Shown in pieces: positions 1 through 8,071 of a DNA stretch of 64,000 nucleotides (position 1 is the first letter of the stretch; every line of letters starts with the position of its first letter). This DNA comes from Rhodobiaceae bacterium (GTDB lineage Bacteria > Pseudomonadota > Alphaproteobacteria > Rhizobiales > Tepidamorphaceae), in assembly GCA_020637855.1 (NCBI GenBank), contig JACKJR010000004.1:62001-126000 (forward strand), written 5' to 3'. The position numbers and the translations under genes were made by a program. The notes beneath the pieces were generated by a model that saw only the letters and a list, made by a program, of their open reading frames with translations, did not search any database and was not told the origin of the DNA.

Positions 1-143
1 CAATGCAGACGGCAGGGCGCGGAACAGCGGCGCTGACCGGCCCTGATGGTCGCTTTGCCGGTTACATCAGCCGCGAAAACCTTGCCGAACTCACCATGCT
101 GACGGCAGCCGACTGGCATGCCCCGGCGCGAAGGCAGGGCTGA
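1..143 (+). CDS. C-terminal end of a CBS-domain protein, probably a site-2 protease family membrane metalloprotease (partial)
   Basis: The reading frame is open from the left edge and stops with TGA at 141-143, so only about the last 47 residues are visible. They read ALTGPDGRFAGYISRENLAE followed by a short polar tail. This pattern (a Gly-Asp/Gly turn, then GYISRENLAE) resembles the end of the CBS module that closes bacterial M50/site-2 proteases with CBS domains. CBS pairs bind adenosyl ligands and tune the attached enzyme. The protease assignment is inference because the catalytic part lies outside the window; any CBS-domain protein is possible. The gene runs in the same direction as typA, 87 bp upstream of it. 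Confidence 0.5.
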   Translation, partial: MQTAGRGTAALTGPDGRFAGYISRENLAELTMLTAADWHAPARRQG

Positions 144-230
144 AATACACCAATCGACGCGTTTGCCGCTTTCGCTGCGCTGCAAAAAGCGCTACACGCT
201 CGCCAAACGCATTACTCCCGGAAAACAGAC

Positions 231-2054
231 ATGAAATTGCGAAACATCGCCATCATCGCGCATGTCGACCATGGCAAGACGACCCTGGTCGACCGGCTGC
301 TGCAGCAATCGGGCACCTTCCGCGAAAACCAGAAGGTCGCCGAGCGCGCCATGGATTCAAACGATCTGGAGCGCGAACGCGGCATCACAATCCTCGCCAA
401 GGTGACCTCGGTCGGCTGGAAGGACACCCGCATCAACATCGTCGATACGCCGGGCCACGCCGATTTCGGCGGTGAGGTCGAGCGCATTCTCAACATGGTC
501 GATGGCGCGATCGTTCTCGTCGACGCCTCCGAAGGACCGATGCCACAGACCAAGTTCGTCGTCGGCAAGGCGCTGAAAGTTGGCCTGAAGCCAATCGTTG
601 CGATCAACAAGATCGACAAGTCCGACGAACGCCATGTCGAGGTCATCAACGAGGTTTTCGACCTGTTCGCGGCGCTCGACGCGACCGACGAGCAGCTTGA
701 TTTCCCGATCCTTTATGGCTCTGCGAAAGATGGCTGGATGGCCGCGGACCCGTCCGGCCCCAAGGATGGCATGGGCCCGCTGTTCGATCTCGTCCTCAAC
801 CACGTCCCGCCGCCGCCGGCGGAGGACGGGCCGTTGAAGATCCTGGTCACGACGACCCAGTCCGACCCCTATCTCGGGCGTATCGCCACCGGCCGCATCA
901 CATCCGGCACCGCGAAGCCGAACATGGCGGTCAAGGCGCTGTCGCGCGACGGCAAGCCGGTTGAGCAGGGCCGCATCTCCAAGCTGCTCTCCGCGCGCGG
1001 GCTTGAACGCGTCGCCATCGAGGAAGCCGGTGCGGGCGATATCGTCTCGATCGCAGGTCTCGCGGAAGTCAACGTCGCTGATACGATCTGCGACATTTCG
1101 GTAGACACGGCACTGCCCGCCCAGCCGATCGACCCACCGACGCTGTCGATGACGTTCCGCGTCAACGATTCTCCGCTTGCCGGCCGTGAAGGCGACAAGG
1201 TGCAGAGCCGCGTCATTCGCGCCCGCCTGATGCGCGAAGCGGAAGGCAATGTGGCGCTGAGCGTTTCCGATTCGCCAGATACCGACGCCTATGAGGTCGC
1301 CGGACGCGGCGAATTGCAGCTTTCCATCCTGATCGAGACCATGCGCCGCGAGGGCTTCGAGCTCGGTGTGTCGCGCCCGCGCGTGCTGATGCGCAAGGGC
1401 GAGGACGGCGGCATGGAAGAGCCGGTCGAGGAGGTCATCATCGACGTCGATGACGATTATTCCGGCGTCGTCGTTCAGAAATTGTCCGAGCGCAAGGCCG
1501 ATCTCATCGAAATGAAGCCCTCCGGCGGCGGGCGCACGCGCCTTGTCTTCCACGCCCCGACTCGTGGCCTGATCGGCTATAATGGCGAGCTATTGTCCGA
1601 TACGCGCGGCACGGCGACGCTGAATCGGCTTTTCCACGGCTATGCCCCGTTCAAGGGCGAGATCGCCGGCCGGCACACCGGCGTTCTGATCTCAAACGGT
1701 GATGGAGAGGCTGTCGCTTACGCCCTGTGGAATCTCGAGGATCGCGGCCCGATCATGATCGATCCCGGCACCAAGGTTTACCGCGGCATGATCGTCGGCG
1801 AACACAGCCGCGACAACGACCTCGAAGTCAACGTGCTCAAGGGCAAGCAGCTCACCAACATCCGCGCCGCCGGCAAGGACGAGGCTGTCCGCCTCACCCC
1901 GCCCAAGCTGCTGTCGCTGGAAGCAGCCCTCGCCTATATCGACGAGGACGAACTGGTCGAGGTAACGCCGAAGTCGATCCGCCTTCGCAAAACCCATCTC
2001 GATCCGCACGAGCGCAAGCGCGCCAGCCGCAAGAAGGAAGCCGACGCGGCGTAA
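231..2054 (+). CDS. typA: Ribosome-associated GTPase TypA/BipA
   Basis: This is a translational GTPase of the EF-G superfamily that binds 70S ribosomes and aids 50S assembly and stress or cold adaptation. It has 607 residues, the usual length. The N-terminal G domain shows the P-loop AHVDHGKTT (about residues 10-18), switch II DTPGHADFGGEVER (about 73-86) and the guanine-recognition motif NKID (about 127-130). EF-G-like beta-barrel and domain III/V regions follow, and the C-terminus ends in a basic tail (HERKRASRKKEAD) typical of rhizobial TypA. The ATG at 231 is preceded by a weak purine stretch (GGAAAA). The family assignment is secure. Large open frames on the opposite strand inside it are shadows. 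Confidence 0.97.
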   Translation: MKLRNIAIIAHVDHGKTTLVDRLLQQSGTFRENQKVAERAMDSNDLERERGITILAKVTSVGWKDTRINIVDTPGHADFGGEVERILNMVDGAIVLVDASEGPMPQTKFVVGKALKVGLKPIVAINKIDKSDERHVEVINEVFDLFAALDATDEQLDFPILYGSAKDGWMAADPSGPKDGMGPLFDLVLNHVPPPPAEDGPLKILVTTTQSDPYLGRIATGRITSGTAKPNMAVKALSRDGKPVEQGRISKLLSARGLERVAIEEAGAGDIVSIAGLAEVNVADTICDISVDTALPAQPIDPPTLSMTFRVNDSPLAGREGDKVQSRVIRARLMREAEGNVALSVSDSPDTDAYEVAGRGELQLSILIETMRREGFELGVSRPRVLMRKGEDGGMEEPVEEVIIDVDDDYSGVVVQKLSERKADLIEMKPSGGGRTRLVFHAPTRGLIGYNGELLSDTRGTATLNRLFHGYAPFKGEIAGRHTGVLISNGDGEAVAYALWNLEDRGPIMIDPGTKVYRGMIVGEHSRDNDLEVNVLKGKQLTNIRAAGKDEAVRLTPPKLLSLEAALAYIDEDELVEVTPKSIRLRKTHLDPHERKRASRKKEADAA

Positions 2055-2157
2055 TCCCGGTTGCCCGCATCAGGGAAAAAGATTTGATCGGATTGTAACC
2101 GGAAAGATTCCCGGATTTCACTTCCGCTGCGCGCAAGCGAGGGATAGGCTTTCCCTT

Positions 2158-2667
2158 ATGGCGACGCTGACGATCGATATCAGGCATCCCGACACCGAAG
2201 ACGCAAGCGCTCTTTCGGAGGTTTTCGTCTCTGCCTGGGACGAAGCCTATCGCGGTATCATCCCCGACGTGGATTTGCGCCGGATTGCCTCGCGGCGCGG
2301 CCCGGAATACTGGACGCACGTTGCCCAGAATGCCGCGCGGCAGGTCCTTGTCCTGTCGCTCGACGGCGCTGCGCGCGGCTATGTCACCTTCGGCCACAAC
2401 CGCCACGACAGGATTCCCGCCCAAGGCGAGGTTTACGAACTCTACGTCGATCCGGTTTGTCAGGGTGCCGGCCTTGGCAGGCGGCTGTTCGATGCCGCGC
2501 GGCAGCGCCTTGCCGCCCGCAGGAGCAAAGGACTCGTCATCTGGGCTCTGGCCGGAAACGATCGTGCCGACGGGTTTTACCGCAGCTGTGGCGGACATGT
2601 TGCCGGCGAAGATCGAATTCGGTTTTTTGGCCGGAACTATCGTCGCATAGCCTACCTGTGGCGATAA
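2158..2667 (+). CDS. GNAT family N-acetyltransferase
   Basis: A 169-residue acetyl-CoA-dependent N-acetyltransferase with a single GNAT fold. The acetyl-CoA pyrophosphate loop is visible as CQGAGLGRRLF (about residues 100-110), preceded by the beta-4 strand EVYELYVDPV. The C-terminal part (GLVIWALAGNDRADGFYRSCG) matches motif B of the fold. The N-terminus starts directly with a beta strand (ATLTIDIRHPD). The substrate cannot be told from sequence; small-molecule amines or protein N-termini are both possible. It lies 103 bp after typA and 60 bp before ppa on the same strand, so co-transcription with ppa is plausible but unproven. Confidence 0.88.
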   Translation: MATLTIDIRHPDTEDASALSEVFVSAWDEAYRGIIPDVDLRRIASRRGPEYWTHVAQNAARQVLVLSLDGAARGYVTFGHNRHDRIPAQGEVYELYVDPVCQGAGLGRRLFDAARQRLAARRSKGLVIWALAGNDRADGFYRSCGGHVAGEDRIRFFGRNYRRIAYLWR

Positions 2668-2727
2668 CGGCATAAGTCCCGACAATCAGACTTGCCCGGA
2701 CGGCTGCACCGCGAGGAGAGTGACGCA

Positions 2728-3267
2728 ATGCGCATAGACGCAATTTCCATCGGCATTAATCCGCCGGAAGATATCAACGTCATCATCGAGGTTCCCGTTG
2801 GCGGCGAACCGGTCAAATACGAGATGGACAAGGACGCCGGCACCATGTTCGTCGACCGCTTCCTCTATACGCCAATGCGTTATCCCGGGAATTACGGTTT
2901 CGTCCCGCACACGCTTTCCGATGATGGCGACCCGATCGACGTTCTGGTACCGAACGAACGGCCGATCATCCCCGGCGCGGTGATGAATTGCCGCCCGATC
3001 GGCGTGTTGCTTATGGAGGACGAGAGCGGCCTCGACGAGAAACTCGTCGCAGTACCGTCAGCGCACCTGACGCGGCGCTACGACGGTGTTCATTCCTACG
3101 ACAACCTGCCCGAGATCACCCTGCATCAGATCGAGCACTTTTTCGGCCGCTACAAGGATCTGGAGCCCGGCAAGTGGGTCAAGATCAAGGGCTGGGACAA
3201 TGCCGCGCGCGCCCGCAAGCTGATTACCGAAGCAATCGAGCGCGCCAGCAAGAAAAAGAAGAAGTAG
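2728..3267 (+). CDS. ppa: Inorganic pyrophosphatase (family I)
   Basis: A soluble Mg2+-dependent enzyme hydrolysing pyrophosphate to two phosphates, which drives nucleic-acid, protein and tRNA-charging reactions. It has 179 residues. The family signature DGDPIDVLV carries the metal-binding aspartates (about residues 66-74). The substrate residues in EMDKDAG and YPGNYGFVPHT are also present, and the C-terminus is lysine-rich. The ATG at 2728 is preferred over an in-frame start at 2692 because GAGGAG lies about ten bases upstream and because MRIDAISIG is the conserved beginning of rhizobial pyrophosphatases. It converges on folD, with only 21 bp between the stop codons. Confidence 0.96.
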   Translation: MRIDAISIGINPPEDINVIIEVPVGGEPVKYEMDKDAGTMFVDRFLYTPMRYPGNYGFVPHTLSDDGDPIDVLVPNERPIIPGAVMNCRPIGVLLMEDESGLDEKLVAVPSAHLTRRYDGVHSYDNLPEITLHQIEHFFGRYKDLEPGKWVKIKGWDNAARARKLITEAIERASKKKKK

Positions 3268-3288
3268 GCGCTCCGTCCGGAAGGCGGC

Positions 3289-4188
3289 TCAGGCGATAAC
3301 GCTGTCGAAATCGATCCCGGCGCGCGCGCAGGCCGCTTGCAATGTATTGCGCAGCAGGCAGGCGATCGTCATCGGTCCGACGCCGCCGGGTACCGGCGTG
3401 ATTGCGCCCGCGACCCTGGCTGCCTCCTCATAGGCAACGTCGCCGACGAGCTTGCTCTTGCCTTCGCCGCGCTCCGGCGCCGGCACGCGGTTGATACCGA
3501 CATCGATGACGGTCGCGCCGGGCTTCACCCAGTCACCCTTGATCATCTCGGGGCGGCCAACGGCGGCCACCAGAATGTCGGCGCGCCGGCAGGTCGCGGG
3601 AAGATCGGCGGTGCGCGAATGGGCAATCGTCACGGTACAGTTTTCACCCAGCAGCAATTGCGCCACCGGCTTACCGACCAGATTGGAGCGACCCACCACC
3701 ACGGCCTCCAGGCCCGACATGCTGGCATGAACGCTTCTTGCCAGCAGCAGGCTTCCCAGCGGCGTGCAGGAAACCAGCGCCGGCATTCCCGATGACAGCT
3801 TTCCCGCGTTGAGCGGATGCAGGCCGTCGACATCCTTGGCCGGATCGATGGTATCGATCACCGTTTGCTGACTGATCTGGTCGGGCACGGGGAACTGCAC
3901 CAGGATACCGTCGACGTCCGGGTCCTTGTTGAGCGTCCGCACCAGATCGAGCAATTCGGCCTCGGGGGTGCTTGCGTCCAGCTTGTGTTCGATGGAGCGC
4001 ATGCCGACTTCAACCGTCTGCTCGCCCTTGTTGCGCACATAGACCTTGCTCGCCGGGTCTTCGCCAACCAGAACGACGGCCAGCCCCGGAACGCGGCCGG
4101 CCTGGTTTTCGAAAGCCTTGACAGCCTTGGCAATGTCGGCGCGGAGATTGGCGGCAACGCTCTTGCCGTCGATGATGCGTGCACTCAT
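3289..4188 (-). CDS. folD: Bifunctional methylenetetrahydrofolate dehydrogenase / methenyltetrahydrofolate cyclohydrolase
   Basis: FolD interconverts 5,10-methylene-THF, 5,10-methenyl-THF and 10-formyl-THF with NADP, supplying one-carbon units for purines (purH lies further along) and formyl-Met-tRNA. At 299 residues it is full length. The catalytic Tyr50 and Lys54 are seen in KVYVRNKGEQT. The dinucleotide-binding turn VVGRSNLVGKP and the C-terminal signature PVPGGVGPMT are intact. Its start codon at 4188 is only about 28 bp from a long inverted-repeat element (4216-4480), so the folD promoter must lie inside or across that element. Confidence 0.96.
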   Translation of the reverse strand: MSARIIDGKSVAANLRADIAKAVKAFENQAGRVPGLAVVLVGEDPASKVYVRNKGEQTVEVGMRSIEHKLDASTPEAELLDLVRTLNKDPDVDGILVQFPVPDQISQQTVIDTIDPAKDVDGLHPLNAGKLSSGMPALVSCTPLGSLLLARSVHASMSGLEAVVVGRSNLVGKPVAQLLLGENCTVTIAHSRTADLPATCRRADILVAAVGRPEMIKGDWVKPGATVIDVGINRVPAPERGEGKSKLVGDVAYEEAARVAGAITPVPGGVGPMTIACLLRNTLQAACARAGIDFDSVIA

Positions 4189-4215
4189 GTCGTTTCCCCT
4201 GTCATCAGGTCGCCT

Positions 4216-4480
4216 AGGTCATGAGCTCATAAAAGAGATGGACTTTGGTATGAGCAAATTTGGTTGCCGACAAGGCGCGGAGACGCAGGAAACCAGATGG
4301 TTTTCAAGACTTCGCAACGTAGTCGGAAGGCAAATTCGCCATATGCTTCACACGGCGAAATGGCTGCAAGCGACTGTGTCAGCGCGCTCGACCGGGCAGA
4401 TAGCCCGCTCTTCCCACGCTTCCTTGTCTCTTATTGCCATTTCAGCCGCCAAATCCGTCTCCTTTATGAGTTCATGACCT
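4216..4480. repeat. MITE-like element with imperfect terminal inverted repeats of about 32 bp
   Basis: The outer 20 bases at 4216-4235 and 4461-4480 are reverse complements with two mismatches. The match continues inward less perfectly (AGATGGACTTTGG against CCAAATCCGTCTCC), giving arms of about 32 bp around a non-coding core of about 200 bp. The core has no convincing gene. The right arm overlaps the last codons of the DUF167 gene, whose stop is at 4472-4474. No clear target-site duplication is visible. The size, the terminal inverted repeats and the absence of coding capacity fit a miniature inverted-repeat element. A regulatory cruciform native to the folD upstream region is the alternative. 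Confidence 0.55.
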
Positions 4481-4840
4481 TGTTTCCAGCGCCCTTGAAA
4501 CTGCTGTTTTCAAATCCGCACCGTCGCCCGAGACCTGAACCGTCTTCAGCCGCGATGTGGTTCCCCTTACGACCGAAACCGTCGAAGCCGCGACGCCGAG
4601 CCATTTGGCAAGCGTGCGCTCCACGGCCTTGTTGGCAGCGCCCTTGTCGGCAACCGCGCGCACACGAATGCCGAGCACGCGTGAGCCGTCGGCAAGCGCA
4701 AGCGGGCCATCAACGCTGTCTTTAGCAGCCTTGGGCGTCACCCGCAGCCGCAGGCTAAGACCATCACTTGTGACGGAAAGGAAATTCAACAGCGCCAATC
4801 CACGGGCGCCCTGCTCAGAAAGCCAGGCGTGCGACGACAC
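4472..4840 (-). CDS. DUF167 / YggU family protein
   Basis: A small protein of 122 residues with the DUF167 core LSLRLRVTPKAAKDSVDG, then VRAVADKGAANKAVERTLAK and a C-terminal strand. The molecular function of the family is not established. It commonly follows the YggT gene, as here, with a 26-bp overlap between the two reading frames. The start used is a GTG at 4840; an internal start a few codons later would also preserve the domain. The last codons (ETRS, stop) lie inside the terminal inverted repeat of the adjacent element, so the present C-terminus may have been altered by its insertion. Confidence 0.85.
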   Translation of the reverse strand: MSSHAWLSEQGARGLALLNFLSVTSDGLSLRLRVTPKAAKDSVDGPLALADGSRVLGIRVRAVADKGAANKAVERTLAKWLGVAASTVSVVRGTTSRLKTVQVSGDGADLKTAVSRALETRS

Positions 4841-5105
4841 CCTGAATGAAGATCAGGATCAGGATCAGAATGACCGGGGAGATATCGATGCCACCCAGAT
4901 TGGGCATGAAATTGCGTATCGGACGCAATGCCGGTTCGGTAACGCGCCACAGGAAGTCGGCAATTGCCGCGACAAACTGGTTCCTCGTGTTGACCACGTT
5001 GAACGCGATCAGCCAGCTCAGAACGGCTGACGCGATCAGCAGCCAGATATAAAGCTGGATGGCGATCAGGATAACATTGGCGAGAGAAGCAAAAATGGCG
5101 CTCAT
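4815..5105 (-). CDS. YggT family integral membrane protein
   Basis: A 96-residue protein with two hydrophobic segments: ASLANVILIAIQLYIWLLIAS near the start, and a C-terminal helix ISPVILILILIFIQG. Between them is the conserved family loop FLWRVTEPALRPIRNFMPNL. YggT proteins are small inner-membrane proteins linked to osmotic tolerance and cell-division-related functions, but the mechanism is unresolved. I start at the ATG at 5105, giving MSAIFASL, because the 17 extra upstream residues are not conserved-looking. The stop overlaps the DUF167 start, so the two are translationally linked. Confidence 0.88.
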   Translation of the reverse strand: MSAIFASLANVILIAIQLYIWLLIASAVLSWLIAFNVVNTRNQFVAAIADFLWRVTEPALRPIRNFMPNLGGIDISPVILILILIFIQGVVARLAF

Positions 5106-5289
5106 ATCGGGTCCGTGTGTCGCGAAACGGGTCTGGCGGCAGCCGAAGGCCGGCACCGCATCGTGTTCAGACTGTTATCGGTCGCAAGCCATGTGCGCAA
5201 GGTATCCATGCCTTGCTTGACAGCCTGCTTGGCTGCGACGTAAATGCGCGCACTCTGTTTGGAGCTTGTGAATTTGCTCCATCCGGTGA

Positions 5290-5365
<76 letters not shown>

Positions 5366-5390
5366 TTTTTCTTTGCGCCTTGCCACCCAC

Positions 5391-5473
5391 CAACCCAAGG
5401 CGCATGGTTCCGGCTCGGGAATTCTCCTCTCACCTTCACCATTTTCCATCTCACGCCAGCTCGCTTCGCTCAC
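5391..5473 (+). repeat. 83-bp direct repeat, copy 1 (tRNA-linked repeat family)
   Basis: This segment recurs 173 bp downstream at 5564-5646 with a single mismatch, starting at CAACCCAAGG and ending at CGCTTCGCTCAC. The bases between the copies (5474-5563) are rich in small hairpins, for example GCGAACCC-TTA-CGGGTTCG. A diverged copy of this unit plus its right flank occurs in inverted orientation at 9743-9895, next to tRNA-Thr. No reading frame with coding character covers it. Confidence 0.8.
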
Positions 5474-5563
5474 GGCTCCGATGGGGCGCCGGAAAGCCGG
5501 CGACGCCCGGTCGGGCTTGCGAACCCTTACGGGTTCGAGGATCTGTTCCGGGCAGCCGCCCGC

Positions 5564-5646
5564 CAACCCAAGGCGCATGGTTCCGGTTCGGGAATTCTCC
5601 TCTCACCTTCACCATTTTCCATCTCACGCCAGCTCGCTTCGCTCAC
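5564..5646 (+). repeat. 83-bp direct repeat, copy 2
   Basis: The second copy of the repeat at 5391-5473 differs by one base (GGTTCGGG instead of GGCTCGGG). The two copies bracket about 90 bp. The rest of the 5366-5980 interval holds no gene I can support: the remaining short frames have no recognisable domain, no good ribosome binding site and no codon bias. A possible weak hairpin (GCGAAA/TTTCGC, 5944-5959) lies just past the amidotransferase stop and could end leftward transcription. Confidence 0.8.
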
Positions 5647-5980
5647 GCTCCAATGGTGCGACACAATCAGGTCGGCGCCATTGAAGGCTGCCTGCAACAC
5701 CGAAGATGCCGTGAAATTTTCAGGGAAACAGTCGTGAGAGGGAAAACCGGTACTCCAGGGGTACGCGGTTCCGGTTCTCCCCCCGACAAGACAAGCTGGC
5801 TACGCACAACCTGATGCCAGCCTTGCTCCCTTACTTGCAAGGCGGCGGCCAACATTGATTCCACAAAATGAAGGGGGGTACGCGCAATAAGCCACGAAAT
5901 ATGGACCGGATGTCAGCACTCACCGCAGAACGAATCGCAAAATGCGAAAATTCTTTCGCAGTTTGGGAATCAGCTTGGCG

Positions 5981-6748
5981 TTATTCCGCCGCCAGGGCTT
6001 CCGAGCGCCGGTCGGTCTTGAGCCAGAGGTCGAGAAACGCTTCCAGCCAGCAATCGACGGCATCGTCATACAGGAACCGTCCCGCGATATGGGCTTCACG
6101 GGGCTGGGCGCCGGGTAGTTCGAGGCGATGAGCCGCCTTCGTCGTCCAGCGATGGATCATCAGTCGCGTGACTTCGGGATGAAACTGGATACCGAACGCG
6201 CTCTGACCGGCACGGATCGCCTGCACCTCGAAATCCCCATCGCTGCGCGCAAGCATCTCGGCGCCAGCGGGAACATCGAAGCCTTCCCGGTGCCATTGAT
6301 AGACATGCCCCGGCCATGCATCCATGAGCTGCGTGCCCGCCCCGGTTGGCTGTATCGGATAATAGCCGATCTCCGCGCGCCCTTCGCGGTGCGGCGCGAC
6401 CTTGCCGCCAAGCTGGCGCACCAGCATCTGCGCACCAAGGCAAATGCCTAGAAACGGCGCCTCCTCTTTCAGCGCACAGCCGATCAGGTCCATCTCCCCG
6501 GCGAGATAGGGCTCACAGTCATTGGCGCTTTGCGGACCACCGAACATCACCGCCCCGGCATATTCATCGAGGTTTTTCGGCAGGCCATGGCCAATGCACG
6601 GGCGGCGGATATCAAGCTCATAACCGAGCGCGGTCAGCTTCAGCCCGACGCGGCCCGGCGTCGAATGCGCCTGATGCACCACGATAAGGATCCTGCCAGC
6701 CTCGCCGGGCTTGATATCGCCGGTACTACTGGGCACTGAAGCCGCCAT
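5981..6748 (-). CDS. Class I glutamine amidotransferase-like protein (GMP synthase GATase domain family)
   Basis: A 255-residue stand-alone GATase1 protein. The nucleophile Cys103 sits in FLGICLGAQ, and the His190/Glu192 pair in FGIQFHPEVT completes the triad, so glutaminase-type chemistry should be possible. Families of this kind act on glutamine or gamma-glutamyl compounds; the acceptor or substrate here is unknown. Its start overlaps the end of the SDR gene by 23 bp, which indicates translational coupling in a leftward operon. The first ~17 residues are not conserved-looking, and a slightly later start cannot be excluded. Confidence 0.85.
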   Translation of the reverse strand: MAASVPSSTGDIKPGEAGRILIVVHQAHSTPGRVGLKLTALGYELDIRRPCIGHGLPKNLDEYAGAVMFGGPQSANDCEPYLAGEMDLIGCALKEEAPFLGICLGAQMLVRQLGGKVAPHREGRAEIGYYPIQPTGAGTQLMDAWPGHVYQWHREGFDVPAGAEMLARSDGDFEVQAIRAGQSAFGIQFHPEVTRLMIHRWTTKAAHRLELPGAQPREAHIAGRFLYDDAVDCWLEAFLDLWLKTDRRSEALAAE

Positions 6749-7514
6749 CGAGCTTGATCTCCGCTCCTGTCATATAACCGGATTCATCGCTGGCCAGATA
6801 GAGCGCGGCATTCGCCACGTCATCTGTCGTACACAATCGGCCAAGGGGCGCCTGGCTTGCAAGCTTGCCGCGCTGATCATCGTTAAGCGCCTTGCGCTCG
6901 CCGCCTCTTGCGAACACGTCCTGCAGCAGCGGGGTATCGATGAAATAGGGATGGATCGAGTTGCAACGGATGTTGTTGCCGCCACGCGCGGCATGCAGCG
7001 CGGTTGCTTTCGTCAGCATCCACACGCCCGCCTTGGCCGCATTGTAGGCGGCAAGATTCGGACCGGCGATGATTCCGGCAATCGAGGAAATGTTGATGAT
7101 CGACGCAGGCTGGCTTTCGCGTAAGTGTGGCAGGGCCTGCCGCGTTCCCAGATAAACCGAATCAAGGTTGACCGACATGCCCCTGCGCCAGGCGTCAGGG
7201 GTCACGTCCTCAACCGAACCCGCAACCCAGATGCCGGCATTGTTGACCAGCACGTTGAGACCGCCCAGCGCGGAAACGGTCTTCTCCAGCGCCTGGTTCC
7301 AGGACGCCTCATCGGTAACGTCGTGCTGGCAGGCATGAATTTCGCCAACCTCGGAAAGCCTGTTTGCGGCAGCGCCCGCGTGCGACGCATCGATATCGGA
7401 CAGCATCACACTGGCGCCTTGCTTCAGGAAAGCACAAGCGATCGCCTGGCCGATGCCTCCGGCACCTCCGGTGATCAGCGCCATCTTGCCTGAGAGCCTG
7501 CCCCCTTCCCCCAT
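6726..7514 (-). CDS. Short-chain dehydrogenase/reductase (SDR) family oxidoreductase
   Basis: A 262-residue classical SDR. The cofactor turn TGGAGGIG (residues 15-22), the NNAG motif (91-94), Ser143/144 and the Tyr157-x3-Lys161 pair in YNAAKAG are all present, and the C-terminus reads GAEIKLDGGFSAQ. Asp40 at the end of the second strand (MLSDID) suggests an NAD(H) preference. The ATG at 7514 is chosen over one at 7538 because GGGAG lies about nine bases upstream. The substrate is unknown. It lies between the TerB-like gene and the amidotransferase in a tightly packed leftward cluster. Confidence 0.9.
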   Translation of the reverse strand: MGEGGRLSGKMALITGGAGGIGQAIACAFLKQGASVMLSDIDASHAGAAANRLSEVGEIHACQHDVTDEASWNQALEKTVSALGGLNVLVNNAGIWVAGSVEDVTPDAWRRGMSVNLDSVYLGTRQALPHLRESQPASIINISSIAGIIAGPNLAAYNAAKAGVWMLTKATALHAARGGNNIRCNSIHPYFIDTPLLQDVFARGGERKALNDDQRGKLASQAPLGRLCTTDDVANAALYLASDESGYMTGAEIKLDGGFSAQ

Positions 7515-7549
7515 AAATGTCCGCTCCCGAATGTTCATTCCGGCAGCGG

Positions 7550-8023
7550 TCAATCCTCGCCCCGGTCACGTTCGACCATTTTGCGCAGACGAATGCGCTC
7601 GCGCGAGGGGACATTGAGCAATTCAGCTATGCGCCATAGCGCGTTGTCCTCGAACTCGTGCACCGTGCCATCGGCGTAAACCATCTCCCACAGCATCTCG
7701 ACGATGCGTGCGCGGCCTTCATTGTCGAGCTTGCGGTTGAGAACGCTGGTGAAGGCGTAAAGGTCCACCGATTCAAGAGAGCGCTGACGCGCTGCCTCTA
7801 CCAGATCGGAGGTTTGGGCCGCATCGAGATCGAACCGCGCGGCCAGCGTTTCGCGCAAACGCGCCTTTTCCGACTCTTCGACGATCCCGTCGACTGCGAT
7901 CACATGAAAAGCAAGCGCGGCGGCGGCAAGGCGTTCGTCGTCAGGCGCGTAATCCTGCTGCGCCGTTTCCTCACCGCCGGCAAGATCGTCGATGAAACGG
8001 GAGATGGACTTGAAGATCGACAT
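7550..8023 (-). CDS. TerB-like (DjlA N-terminal / tellurite-resistance type) helical protein
   Basis: A 157-residue all-helical protein with the TerB/DjlA-N pattern: ALAFHVIAVDGIVEESEKAR (about residues 35-54), LLEMVYADG-type repeat EMVYADGTVHEFE, and RIAELLNVP. The repeated acidic D-G-x-(V/I)-x-E turns are the metal-binding loops characteristic of the family. The function is unknown outside tellurite-resistance contexts; many alphaproteobacteria carry an isolated copy like this one. The ATG at 8023 (MSIFKSISRFID) is preferred over an upstream in-frame start at 8065, whose extra residues look unrelated. Confidence 0.8.
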   Translation of the reverse strand: MSIFKSISRFIDDLAGGEETAQQDYAPDDERLAAAALAFHVIAVDGIVEESEKARLRETLAARFDLDAAQTSDLVEAARQRSLESVDLYAFTSVLNRKLDNEGRARIVEMLWEMVYADGTVHEFEDNALWRIAELLNVPSRERIRLRKMVERDRGED

Positions 8024-8071
8024 CGGTTTCAGCCCCGCTGGCAGCGCGAGCCGCCACGGGGTCACGCTGGT

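Noticed and set aside
357..1553. 398-residue open frame on the minus strand inside typA
   Set aside because: It is antisense to an intact, well-conserved gene, with low-complexity Arg/Asp/Ala composition typical of frame shadows in GC-rich DNA.
5667..5864. 65-residue minus-strand frame in the repeat-rich interval
   Set aside because: No domain, no start signal, and it lies in DNA without codon bias.
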